Assembly: GCA_900546255.1 (NCBI GenBank)
Contig: URCB01000063.1
Coordinates: 1 to 9,714 of the forward strand
Source: an uncultured Eubacteriales bacterium
GTDB lineage: Bacteria; Bacillota; Clostridia; Oscillospirales; Oscillospiraceae
Direction of reading: 5' to 3'
DNA: 9,714 nt
Shown: positions 1-5,477 of the stretch, one piece after another
Layout: the number at the start of each line of letters is the position of its first letter
Position numbering within the stretch: position 1 is the stretch's first letter
Notes under the pieces: model-generated
Seen by the model: the letters and a program-made list of their open reading frames with translations, nothing else
Told to the model about the DNA's origin: nothing
Database searches by the model: none
Made by a program: the position numbers and the translations under genes

Positions 1-17
1 CTAGAGAAAGCCTGGAT

Positions 18-169
18 CCCCCGCCCGGGACCGGGCGGGGAACCACCTCGCAGGTCTGGGCCTGCGCTGGTCCAAAACCGGACCACCTGCCGGGGGCCCT
101 CCCCCGCCCGGGACCGGGCGGGGAACCACGTTGCAGGTCTGGACCTGCGCTGGTTCTAACAGAACCACC
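18..169. repeat. Two tandem copies of a three-hairpin repeat, period 83 bp
   Basis: Copy 1 spans about 18-87 and copy 2 about 101-169, separated by an unrelated 14-nt spacer. Each copy holds three inverted repeats in the same order: CCCCGCCC/GGGCGGGG (19-40 and 102-123), CAGGTC/GRCCTG (51-64 and 134-147) and TGGTYC/GRACCA (68-85 and 151-167). In the third hairpin a C-G pair in copy 1 (72 with 81) is a T-A pair in copy 2 (155 with 163), a compensatory change. The CAGGTC hairpin keeps a T-G wobble if read as plus-strand RNA. Copy 2 ends directly against the whiA stop codon. There is no T-run, so it is not a classical terminator. It may be a dispersed palindromic (REP-like) element or a structured transcript tail. 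The left edge of the window prevents seeing whether more copies follow. Confidence 0.8.
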
Positions 170-1084
170 CTAGACCCCACCCTCACCAGCCCCCGCCTGG
201 CTGAGCTGAATCAGCTTCCGCAGCCGGTGGCTCAGGGAGGACTTGGTCACCGGCGGGTCACACAAAGCCGCCAGCTGGGCCAGGGAGAGCTCCGGGTGGG
301 CCTCCCGGAGGGCGGCGGCCTCCCGCAGCTTGGGGGAGAGGGTGTCCAGGGTGCCCGCCTCCCGGAGGGCCTGGATGGCCTGGCGCTGCTCCAGGGCGGC
401 GTCCACGGTTTTGTCCACGTTGGCGGCCTCACAGTTGACCCGGCGGTTGACCCCGTTGCGCAGGAGCTTTTCCGCCTTGGCGTTCATCAGCTCCATGGCG
501 GCGATGGGGGCCCCGATGGCGGTGAGGAAGTCCTCAATGGCCTCGCTCTGCTTGAAGTAGGTGATGTAGTTGGCCTTCCGGGTGGTCTCCTTGGGGGTGT
601 AGCCCAGCTCCAGCAGGAGGGTGTGGAGCTCCCGGCTCACCCGCAGGTGGGTGGTGGCCAGTTCCAGGTGGTAGCCCTTCTGGGGGTCGGTCACCGAGCC
701 CCCGGCCAGGAAGGCCCCCCGGAGAAAGGCCACCCGGCACGGGCCGTCCTCCAGGAGGCCGAAGTTGATGTGGTGGGCGGGGTCGCTGGGGTCGAAGGCG
801 CACACCTCCCACAGCAGGGCCAGCTTGGCCCGGTCGCCGATGGTGAAGATCCGCTTGCCCGGGGTGCCGGGGTCCCCCTTCTCGTCGAAGGTCAGGCCGA
901 AGGCCTTGCGGAACAGGCCCGGCAGCCGCTTGGCAAAGGCGGGGGATTCGGTGACGATCTTCACCTGGTCCAGGGTGAACCGGTTGCAGTAAAGAAGCAC
1001 CCCGCAGGCTTCCGCCTGGGCGGCGCCCTTGTCCCCCAGTTTTCCCCGGCACAGTTCGGTTTTTACATCCCCCGCAAAGGACAT
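170..1084 (-). CDS. whiA: WhiA family DNA-binding / sporulation-division regulator
   Basis: The 304-residue product matches WhiA, the conserved Gram-positive DNA-binding protein first known for Streptomyces sporulation and linked to cell division and chromosome segregation in Bacillus. The N-terminal part is the LAGLIDADG-homing-endonuclease-like fold, with the family signature FLRGAFLAGGSV at residues 120-131. The C-terminal helix-turn-helix covers about residues 264-292 and includes DPPVTKSSLSHRLRKL. Length is normal to slightly short for the family. I chose the ATG at 1084 because AAGGGGAG lies just upstream and MSFAGDVKTEL is the typical WhiA N-terminus. The frame stays open further upstream, but only through repeat DNA. 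It lies behind rapZ on the same strand but beyond a terminator, so it probably has its own promoter, which I could not identify. Family assignment is very secure; the regulatory targets are not visible here. Confidence 0.96.
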   Translation of the reverse strand: MSFAGDVKTELCRGKLGDKGAAQAEACGVLLYCNRFTLDQVKIVTESPAFAKRLPGLFRKAFGLTFDEKGDPGTPGKRIFTIGDRAKLALLWEVCAFDPSDPAHHINFGLLEDGPCRVAFLRGAFLAGGSVTDPQKGYHLELATTHLRVSRELHTLLLELGYTPKETTRKANYITYFKQSEAIEDFLTAIGAPIAAMELMNAKAEKLLRNGVNRRVNCEAANVDKTVDAALEQRQAIQALREAGTLDTLSPKLREAAALREAHPELSLAQLAALCDPPVTKSSLSHRLRKLIQLSQAGAGEGGV

Positions 1085-1322
1085 GGTGCTCTCCCCTTCC
1101 CAAAACGCCGGCCCGGCGTCGCAGACTTCCGCCGACTGTGATTGAACAAAGCGTCGCAACCTTCCGCCGGCCCAGCGCACCAGCCCGGCGTCGCAGACTT
1201 CCGCCGGCCGCAGCCGGCGGAATAAATTCAAATCCGTTTTTTGCACGGACATGCGCCGGGCAAAAAACTCTTCTCACCCCGAGAGTGCCGGCTTCGCCGG
1301 CGCGGGTCGGGGTGCATCTCTT
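1085..1322. other. Repeat-filled gap between rapZ and whiA
   Basis: No gene is visible. The gap contains three copies of a roughly 20-nt direct repeat (1116-1207) and a 9-bp palindrome TTCCGCCGG/CCGGCGGAA (1199-1222). It also has an inverted repeat GTTTTTTGC/GCAAAAAAC (1236-1244 with 1260-1268) and a larger hairpin CACCCCGA/TCGGGGTG (1275-1282 with 1307-1314) that encloses GCCGG/CCGGC (1287-1301). I found no convincing sigma-A promoter for whiA. In many Firmicutes yvcK occupies this place, and no trace of it is seen. Confidence 0.75.
1116..1207. repeat. Three direct repeats of GCGTCGCAGACTTCCGCCG upstream of whiA
   Basis: Copies lie at 1116-1134, 1151-1170 (variant GCGTCGCAACCTTCCGCCGG) and 1188-1207, starting 35 and 37 bp apart. 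The first and third copies are identical over the core and share an additional upstream GCCCG. The sequences between copies are unrelated. The third copy runs into the palindrome at 1199-1222. The array ends only about 30 bp before the whiA ribosome binding site, so it lies in or next to the whiA leader. It could be a binding array or a dispersed intergenic repeat. Confidence 0.75.
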
Positions 1323-1357
1323 AAAATTGGGAGCCCAGCGGAGCGGGTCCCAATTTT
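1323..1357 (-). terminator. Intrinsic terminator behind rapZ
   Basis: A perfect 10-bp stem AAAATTGGGA (1323-1332) / TCCCAATTTT (1348-1357), extended by CCC/GGG after a one-base bulge, lies immediately after the rapZ stop. On the minus strand the 3' arm ends in TTTTAA, giving a short U-tract. It probably separates rapZ transcription from whiA. Confidence 0.7.
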
Positions 1358-1358
1358 C

Positions 1359-2222
1359 TTATCTTGTGATGTCCCGGTGGGCCTCCTCCACCCGGTACCC
1401 CTTCTGCCGGACAAACTCCGCCAGGGCGTGGGCCACGGCCACCGACCGGTGGTGCCCCCCGGTGCAGCCGATGGCGATCACCAGGGAGGACTTCCCCTCC
1501 TCCACATACTGGGGCAGGAGGAAGGCGAAGAGCTCCTCCAAATGCCGCATGAACTCGGTGGTCTGCCGGTAGCCGAAGAGGAAGGACCGCACCGCCTCCT
1601 CCAGCCCGGTGCACTCCTTGAGCTCGGCGATGTAGTAGGGGTTGGGCAGGAAGCGCACGTCAAAGACCAGGTCCGCGTCGATGGGGATGCCGTGCTTAAA
1701 ACCGAAGGAGGTCACCGCCACGGTCATACTCTCCTCCGGGGCGCCCATGCCGAAGAGGCGGAGAAGCTCCGCCCGGAACTTGGACAGGTTCAGCCCCGTG
1801 GAGTTGAGGATGTGGCTGGCCCGGCGGCGGACAGGCTCCAGGGCCATCCGCTCCAGCTTCACCGCCTCGGGCAGGGAGTAGCCCTGCCGGGTGAGGGGGT
1901 GGGTGTGCCGGGTCTCCTTATACCGCCGGACGATGTCCTCGTCGGCGGCCTCGATGAAGAGGAGCTGGTACTCCAGGTGCATCTCGGTCAGGCTGTCCAG
2001 GGCCTGGAAGAGCTCGTCAAAGGTCTGCCCGCCCCGGATGTCCGTCACCAGGGCCACCCGGCTGTACTTGCCGGTGCCCGCCCCGGCCATGCACAGGCCG
2101 GCGAAGTTGGAGATCAGGGCCACGGGCATGTTGTCCACGCAGTAGAACCCCAGGTCCTCCAGGAAGGCGGCGGCGGAACTTTTGCCCGCCCCGGACAGGC
2201 CAGAGATGATGATGAATTCCAT
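1359..2222 (-). CDS. rapZ: RapZ/YvcJ family nucleotide-binding protein (RNase adapter)
   Basis: The 287-residue protein is a full-length RapZ (YvcJ) homologue. In E. coli RapZ guides small RNAs regulating glucosamine-6-phosphate synthase to RNase E; in Bacillus, YvcJ is a GTP/ATP-binding protein whose role is less clear. The Walker A loop GLSGAGKS is at residues 8-15, right after a short beta strand (MEFIIIS). The conserved C-terminal RNA/metabolite-binding motif GCTGGHHRSV is at 252-261, and the DVRFLPNPYY segment typical of the family is present. The ATG at 2222 follows AAGGGGG at a good distance and gives the canonical N-terminus, so the longer upstream reading is rejected. It has its own consensus promoter (2281-2309) and a terminator behind it. 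The yvcK partner gene normally found next to it is not in the window. Confidence 0.96.
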   Translation of the reverse strand: MEFIIISGLSGAGKSSAAAFLEDLGFYCVDNMPVALISNFAGLCMAGAGTGKYSRVALVTDIRGGQTFDELFQALDSLTEMHLEYQLLFIEAADEDIVRRYKETRHTHPLTRQGYSLPEAVKLERMALEPVRRRASHILNSTGLNLSKFRAELLRLFGMGAPEESMTVAVTSFGFKHGIPIDADLVFDVRFLPNPYYIAELKECTGLEEAVRSFLFGYRQTTEFMRHLEELFAFLLPQYVEEGKSSLVIAIGCTGGHHRSVAVAHALAEFVRQKGYRVEEAHRDITR

Positions 2223-2280
2223 GGAATACCCCCTTACAACGGCCAGAAACCCAAGAAAACAAACAGAATTTGTAACTTTT

Positions 2281-2309
2281 AGTATAACATAGGAATCTAT
2301 CCATCGCAA
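2281..2309 (-). promoter_or_regulatory. Sigma-A promoter for rapZ
   Basis: On the minus strand TTGCGA (2304-2309) and TATACT (2281-2286) are separated by exactly 17 bp, with TG one base before the -10 (extended -10). The start would fall near 2274, about 50 nt before the rapZ ATG. Confidence 0.8.
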
Positions 2310-2313
2310 GACC

Positions 2314-2342
2314 TTGCATTGGGAAAGCCCTTGGGGTACAAT
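2314..2342 (+). promoter_or_regulatory. Sigma-A promoter for the zinc-ribbon gene
   Basis: TTGCAT (2314-2319) and TACAAT (2337-2342) are separated by 17 bp. It is back to back with the rapZ promoter, the two -35 boxes being only 4 bp apart and joined in the palindrome GCAAG-AC-CTTGC (2306-2317). Confidence 0.75.
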
Positions 2343-2368
2343 GGAAAAACAGGAAAGGAGGCAGTTCT

Positions 2369-2581
2369 ATGGAACAGCAGATGTATCAATGTCCCAAGTG
2401 TGGCAACAACACCTATACCTCCGATCAGTTTCAAGCCACCGGCGGTAATTTTGCCAAGATCTTTGATGTGCAGAACAAGAAGTTTATCACCATCAGCTGC
2501 CAGCGCTGCGGCTACACCGAGCTCTACCGGGCGGATACCTCCACCGGCTGGAACGTCCTGGACTTCCTGCTGGGCGGGTGA
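2369..2581 (+). CDS. Small zinc-ribbon protein (DUF2082-like)
   Basis: This 70-residue protein has two CxxC pairs, CPKC at residues 8-11 and CQRC at 44-47, which would bind one zinc in a zinc-ribbon fold. The spacer contains NFAKIFDVQNKKFITISC, typical of the small 'nucleic-acid-binding Zn-ribbon' family (DUF2082, zinc_ribbon_13) common in Firmicutes. The tail GWNVLDFLLGG is also characteristic of that group. It starts at ATG 2369 behind AAAGGAGG at ideal spacing. It is a single-gene unit with its own promoter and a strong terminator at 2676-2709. The function of the family is unknown; nucleic-acid binding is suggested only by the fold. The family match is from memory of the motif pattern, so the zinc-ribbon call is firmer than the specific DUF. 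Confidence 0.85.
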   Translation: MEQQMYQCPKCGNNTYTSDQFQATGGNFAKIFDVQNKKFITISCQRCGYTELYRADTSTGWNVLDFLLGG

Positions 2582-2675
2582 GCCCATCCCCGTTACGATA
2601 CGATGGTTTGGAGGGAATCCCATGGACGCAGAGGACAGAGCCATCATAAACCCTGTGGCTTTGGGATGTGCTGTA

Positions 2676-2709
2676 AAAACAGAGGTGGCGGAGGCCACCT
2701 CTGTTTTTT
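2676..2709. terminator. Bidirectional terminator between convergent genes
   Basis: A 13-bp stem AAACAGAGGTGGC (2677-2689) / GCCACCTCTGTTT (2694-2706) with loop GGAG is preceded by an A-run and followed by a T-run. It serves the zinc-ribbon gene on the plus strand and the lipoprotein at 2723-3187 on the minus strand. Confidence 0.9.
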
Positions 2710-2722
2710 GCAGTTGCTGGGG

Positions 2723-3187
2723 TCAGTTTGCCTGCTCTTTGGCGGTTTTGGCGTCGTTCTGGGCCTTCTGGGTGGTGTCGTTTCTGCCATCCAGGGCATC
2801 TTCTGCGGCTTCCCCTACGCCTTTGGCGGCGTCTTTGGCCGCTTCTCCGGCGTCACGGACGGCATCCCCTGCCCCTTCGGCGGCATCCTTGGCGGCCTCG
2901 CCGGCGTTTTTGGCGGCGTCGCCCAGGTCGTCTCCGGCCTGTTTCAGGTTCTCCTCGGCACTGTCGGCCTCGCCGTCGGCGCTGTGGGTGTCAAAGCCAT
3001 CCACCTGACCGTGTTCGTCGGCGTGGTAGGTCCCGTCGCTTTGGTCTCCTATGGGACCACGGGCGTTGGCCTGCTGCTGGGCAGCGTCGTTCCAACGGTT
3101 GGCCGTGGTGCCAGCATTGTCGTTGCCGCAGGCGGTGAGCGACAGCCCCAGGACGAGGATGAGCGCGGCGGCAATCCAGTTGCGCAC
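2723..3187 (-). CDS. Lipoprotein with LEA/YtxH-like alanine-rich helical repeats
   Basis: The 154-residue product begins with a lipoprotein signal (MRNWIAAALILVLGLSLTAC), with the lipobox LTAC and the lipidated cysteine at residue 20. Residues about 50-75 form an acidic, His-containing linker. Residues about 80-135 are a long amphipathic helix built from alanine-rich units such as AGEAAKDAAEG and AGEAAKDAAKG, 18 residues apart, with a Lys/Asp/Glu pattern like group-3 LEA proteins and YtxH domains. Such helices are associated with desiccation or stress protection, but function here is not known. The start codon is GTG at 3187 behind GGGAGGG; the nearby ATG is out of frame. It is transcribed away from rubrerythrin, so the two share an upstream region, and it ends at the bidirectional terminator. 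The sequence is low-complexity, so similarity searches may mislead. Confidence 0.85.
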   Translation of the reverse strand: MRNWIAAALILVLGLSLTACGNDNAGTTANRWNDAAQQQANARGPIGDQSDGTYHADEHGQVDGFDTHSADGEADSAEENLKQAGDDLGDAAKNAGEAAKDAAEGAGDAVRDAGEAAKDAAKGVGEAAEDALDGRNDTTQKAQNDAKTAKEQAN

Positions 3188-3258
3188 GGCATTCCCTCCC
3201 TTGCTGTTTCGTGAAATTACGGCGCAAAGCCGTGGCCATAGTATGTGCCAAAGAAAAA

Positions 3259-3264
3259 ATTTTA
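3259..3264 (-). promoter_or_regulatory. Possible extended -10 for the LEA-like lipoprotein
   Basis: On the minus strand TAAAAT is preceded by TGC, an extended -10. A -35 is poor (TTTTGG at 3281-3286). Nearer the gene, CATACTAT at 3238-3245 (minus) resembles the -10 of sporulation sigma-E promoters (CATACANT) but lacks a good -35. Which of these is used cannot be told from sequence alone. Confidence 0.3.
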
Positions 3265-3286
3265 GCAGATACAGAAAAAACCAAAA

Positions 3287-3322
3287 TTAACACTTATCTT
3301 TTCGGTCAAAATGTGTTAAAGT
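3287..3322 (+). promoter_or_regulatory. Candidate rubrerythrin promoter overlapped by a TTAACAC/GTGTTAA dyad
   Basis: TTATCT (3294-3299), 17 bp, then TAAAGT (3317-3322) with an extended TG is the best plus-strand promoter candidate. Both boxes are covered or bordered by a perfect 7-bp inverted repeat, TTAACAC at 3287-3293 and GTGTTAA at 3313-3319. A second perfect dyad GTATCC-TAT-GGATAC lies at 3348-3362 in the inferred leader. The dyads could be operators. They do not match the PerR consensus as I know it. Confidence 0.4.
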
Positions 3323-3433
3323 CACTGTAGGAAGGATGCGTAATCGGGTATCCTATGGATACAGGAAACCCCTGGACCGAAAACGAATCCAATGGAAAAA
3401 GATAGACACCAACTGTTGAAAGGAGCGTTATTC

Positions 3434-3967
3434 ATGGAACTGAAAGGTAGCAAGACCGAGGCCAACCTGTGGGAAGCTTTCGCCGGTGAGAGCCAGGCCC
3501 GGAACAAGTACACCTACTACGCCAGCAAGGCCCGCAAGGACGGGTTTGAGCAGATCGCCGCGTTCTTCGAGGAGACCGCCAACAACGAGAAGGAGCACGC
3601 CAAGCTGTGGTTCAAGGAGCTGGGCGGCATCGGCACCACCGCCGAGAACCTGATGGCCGCCGCCGAGGGCGAGCATGAGGAATGGACCTCTATGTACAAG
3701 CGCATGGCCGAGGAGGCCCGGGAAGAGGGCTTCCACCGCATCGCTGACATGTTTGCCGGCGTGGGCGAGATTGAGAAGTCCCACTACGAGCGGTACCTGA
3801 AGCTGGTGGAGAACCTGGAGAACGACGAGGTCTTCAAGAAGTCCTCCGTGAAGGTGTGGTACTGCCGCAACTGCGGCCACCTGGAGTATGGCGACCAGGC
3901 CCCCGAGGTATGTCCCGTGTGCAGCCATCCCCAGGCATTCTTCGAGATCAAGGCAGACAACTACTAA
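3434..3967 (+). CDS. rbr: Rubrerythrin (diiron NADH peroxidase with rubredoxin domain)
   Basis: The 177-residue product has the classic rubrerythrin layout. An N-terminal four-helix ferritin-like diiron domain carries Glu19 in AGES, an ExxH motif at Glu52/His55 and a second ExxH at Glu114/His117. A C-terminal rubredoxin-like FeS4 domain has CRNC at 144-147 and CPVC at 160-163. Rubrerythrin reduces hydrogen peroxide to water in the cytoplasm of anaerobes, with electrons passed through the rubredoxin centre. All expected ligands are present, so the enzyme should be active. The ATG at 3434 is chosen because AAGGAG lies 8 nt upstream; an in-frame ATG 14 codons earlier lacks such a site. It is a single-gene unit ending in a strong terminator. 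It is divergent from the LEA-like lipoprotein, which would fit a shared stress response, though that is inference. Confidence 0.96.
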   Translation: MELKGSKTEANLWEAFAGESQARNKYTYYASKARKDGFEQIAAFFEETANNEKEHAKLWFKELGGIGTTAENLMAAAEGEHEEWTSMYKRMAEEAREEGFHRIADMFAGVGEIEKSHYERYLKLVENLENDEVFKKSSVKVWYCRNCGHLEYGDQAPEVCPVCSHPQAFFEIKADNY

Positions 3968-3976
3968 GCGTTTCAT

Positions 3977-4009
3977 AAAAAAGAAGCCGCGGCTGCGGCT
4001 TCTTTTTTT
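3977..4009 (+). terminator. Terminator behind rubrerythrin
   Basis: The stem AAGAAGCCGC (3981-3990) / GCGGCTTCTT (3995-4004) with loop GGCT is preceded by AAAA and followed by a run of T to 4009. It is a textbook intrinsic terminator. Confidence 0.93.
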
Positions 4010-4053
4010 GCCCTGAAACGGGGAGGAAAAGACTGGCGCAGGCCGGTGGCATG

Positions 4054-4062
4054 TGGTATACT
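4054..4062 (+). promoter_or_regulatory. Extended -10 promoter for the lipoprotein at 4124
   Basis: TGGTATACT is a strong extended -10; a -35 is weak (TGGCGC 17 bp upstream). The inferred leader of about 55 nt contains a perfect 8-bp hairpin GCCCGCCG/CGGCGGGC (4083-4090 with 4097-4104), which ends a few bases before the ribosome binding site AAAGGAG (4110-4116). Confidence 0.6.
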
Positions 4063-4123
4063 TGACCTCCGCGACGAGATTGGCCCGCCGCAACCACGGC
4101 GGGCGGGAGAAAGGAGAACCGAG

Positions 4124-4627
4124 ATGCGCGCCATGCTTTCCGGCCTTTTGGCCGCTGTGCTCCTCCTCTCCCTGGCCGCCTGCGGCCAGCAGGAGACGGA
4201 GCCGGACACCCTGGGGCAGTCCCTCCTCCAGGCATTCCAGACGGCCTATGAGGCCGACCCCCAGGCAGACCTGGCCACCCTGGCCCAGGGCCTGCTCACC
4301 CAGGAGACCGTGGGCTTCCAGGGAACCACCGCGCCGGTGGAGCCCGGGACCCTCATGGGCTTTGGCAACACCCCCATTGAAGGGTTTTCCCAAGGGGTGA
4401 TGTTCGCCCCCGTGATTGGGACCATCCCCTTCCTGGGCTACCTCTTCCGCCTGGAAGAGGGCACCGACGGGGCCGCCTTTGTGGACACCCTGCAGTCCGC
4501 CGGGGACCTGCGGTGGAACATCTGCACCCAGGCTGACGAGATGGTGGTCCACCAGGAGGGAGACGTGGTCTTCTTCCTCATGTGCCCCTACACCTTGGAG
4601 GCGGCACCCCAGGACGAGGCAGCCTGA
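4124..4627 (+). CDS. Putative lipoprotein of unknown function
   Basis: I do not recognise the family. The 167-residue product starts with a clear lipoprotein signal: Arg near the N-terminus, a hydrophobic core, and the lipobox LAAC with Cys20. The mature part begins acidic and polar (QQETEPDTL), has a helical segment of about residues 30-60, then a hydrophobic, Gly/Pro-rich centre (GFGNTPIEGFSQG, APVIGTIPFLGYLF, about 79-108). It ends with a mixed strand region containing Cys134 and Cys154. The pattern recalls small substrate-binding-free lipoproteins such as DUF4358 proteins, but I cannot support that name. ATG 4124 follows AAAGGAG by 7 nt. It has its own promoter, a hairpin in the leader and two candidate terminators behind it, so it is probably monocistronic. 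It would be anchored on the outer face of the cell membrane. Confidence 0.85.
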   Translation: MRAMLSGLLAAVLLLSLAACGQQETEPDTLGQSLLQAFQTAYEADPQADLATLAQGLLTQETVGFQGTTAPVEPGTLMGFGNTPIEGFSQGVMFAPVIGTIPFLGYLFRLEEGTDGAAFVDTLQSAGDLRWNICTQADEMVVHQEGDVVFFLMCPYTLEAAPQDEAA

Positions 4628-4630
4628 CCC

Positions 4631-4669
4631 AAAGCCCCAGTCCGGCGGGAAGCTGGGCTGGGGACTTTT
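4631..4669 (+). terminator. Probable terminator behind the lipoprotein at 4124
   Basis: AAAGCCCCAG (4631-4640) pairs with CTGGGG-A-CTTT (4658-4668), with one bulged A, followed by TTTT. It lies 3 nt after the stop codon. The loop is large, so it is weaker than the others in the window. Confidence 0.5.
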
Positions 4670-4711
4670 GTGCCCTTTTGCCCCCGGGCAGGGGAGAAAC
4701 CCAACAGGTTC

Positions 4712-4736
4712 CCCGCATTTGTGCGGGTTTTCCCGC
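4712..4736 (+). terminator. Second terminator-like hairpin before deoC
   Basis: CCCGCA (4712-4717) pairs with TGCGGG (4722-4727) and is followed by TTTT. The 3' arm can instead pair onward, GCGGG (4723-4727) with CCCGC (4732-4736), so the two hairpins exclude each other. Both lie upstream of the deoC promoter, so they affect readthrough from the left rather than deoC initiation. Confidence 0.5.
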
Positions 4737-4757
4737 AGAGCTTTTTGCCGGGAACCC

Positions 4758-4786
4758 TTGAGAACTGGGGGAAAATAAGGTATCAT
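4758..4786 (+). promoter_or_regulatory. Sigma-A promoter for the deoC operon
   Basis: TTGAGA (4758-4763) and TATCAT (4781-4786) are spaced by 17 bp, giving a start near 4793. The leader is only about 28 nt, with no room for a riboswitch. No operator dyad is obvious around it. Confidence 0.75.
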
Positions 4787-4820
4787 AAACCCAAATGAAC
4801 CCAAAAAAGGAGACATGACC

Positions 4821-5477
4821 ATGGATACCAAAACCATTCTCAGCCATGTAGACCATACCCTGCTCAAGCCCGAGGCCACTTGGGAGCAGATCAAGACCCT
4901 CTGTGACGAGGCCATGGAGTTCGGCTGCGCCACCGTGTGCATCCCCCCTGCCTATGTGAAGCAGGCGGCGGACTATGTCCAGGGGAACCTAAAGATCTGC
5001 ACCGTCATCGGCTTCCCCAATGGGTACAACACCATGGCCGCCAAGATTTTTGAGACCAAAGACGCCGTGGAAAACGGCGCCAGCGAGATCGACATGGTGA
5101 TCAACATCGGCTGGGTCAAGGACCGGAAGTGGAAGGAACTGGCCGAGGAGATCGCCGGGGTGAAGGCCGCCTGCCTGGGCCGCCCCCTGAAGGTCATCAT
5201 TGAGACCTGCCTGCTCTCGGATATGGAGAAGATCAAGCTCTGCCAGGTGGTGGCCAAGGCAGAGGCCGCCTACCTGAAAACCTCCACCGGCTTCTCCACC
5301 GGGGGCGCCACCCGGGAGGATGTGGCCCTGCTCCGGGAGAACCTGCCGGAGAGCGTGAAGGTCAAGGCCTCCGGCGGCATCCGCACCCTGGAGGACGGGG
5401 CCGCCTACCTGGAACTGGGGGCGGACCGGCTGGGCGCCAGCGCCCTGGTGGGGGAAGCCCGGAAGGAACAGGCATGA
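4821..5477 (+). CDS. deoC: Deoxyribose-phosphate aldolase
   Basis: The 218-residue TIM-barrel class I aldolase cleaves 2-deoxyribose-5-phosphate to glyceraldehyde-3-phosphate and acetaldehyde, the last step of deoxynucleoside catabolism in the cytoplasm. The Schiff-base lysine is Lys153 in YLKTSTGFST; the helper Lys182 lies in VKASGGIRT, and Asp91 in EIDMVINIG completes the known catalytic set. The phosphate-binding SGGIR and GADRLGAS segments are intact and the length is typical. I chose the ATG at 4821 because AAGGAG is 8 nt upstream; an in-frame ATG at 4815 would leave only 2 nt. The stop codon overlaps the start of the next gene as ATGA, so the two genes are translationally coupled. Other deo genes (deoA, deoB, cdd, pdp) are not in the window. 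Confidence 0.97.
   Translation: MDTKTILSHVDHTLLKPEATWEQIKTLCDEAMEFGCATVCIPPAYVKQAADYVQGNLKICTVIGFPNGYNTMAAKIFETKDAVENGASEIDMVINIGWVKDRKWKELAEEIAGVKAACLGRPLKVIIETCLLSDMEKIKLCQVVAKAEAAYLKTSTGFSTGGATREDVALLRENLPESVKVKASGGIRTLEDGAAYLELGADRLGASALVGEARKEQA

Noticed and set aside
18..169. CRISPR-like repeat array
   Set aside because: Only two copies, about 69-70 bp each with internal hairpins, a 14-nt spacer, and no cas genes.
131..1141. Long plus-strand open frame of 336 codons opposite whiA
   Set aside because: It is the antisense shadow of whiA in GC-rich DNA. The minus-strand product has clear WhiA motifs and a ribosome binding site; the plus-strand one has neither.
1116..1207. CRISPR-like array before whiA
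   Set aside because: Three imperfect 19-20-nt copies with 16-17-nt gaps; too short and degenerate, and no cas genes.
1085..1252. N-terminal extension of WhiA by 56 residues
   Set aside because: The frame is open, but it reads through the direct repeats (giving a repeated AEVCDAG), and the internal ATG has AAGGGGAG and a canonical WhiA start.
3392..3433. Upstream rubrerythrin start
   Set aside because: It adds 14 residues not typical of the family and lacks a ribosome binding site; AAGGAG lies before 3434.
4815..4820. Alternative deoC start at 4815
   Set aside because: The ribosome binding site would be only 2 nt away; the ATG at 4821 has normal spacing and gives the usual DeoC N-terminus.
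4787..4820. Riboswitch in the deoC leader
   Set aside because: The leader is only about 28 nt after the predicted start, too short for any known riboswitch.
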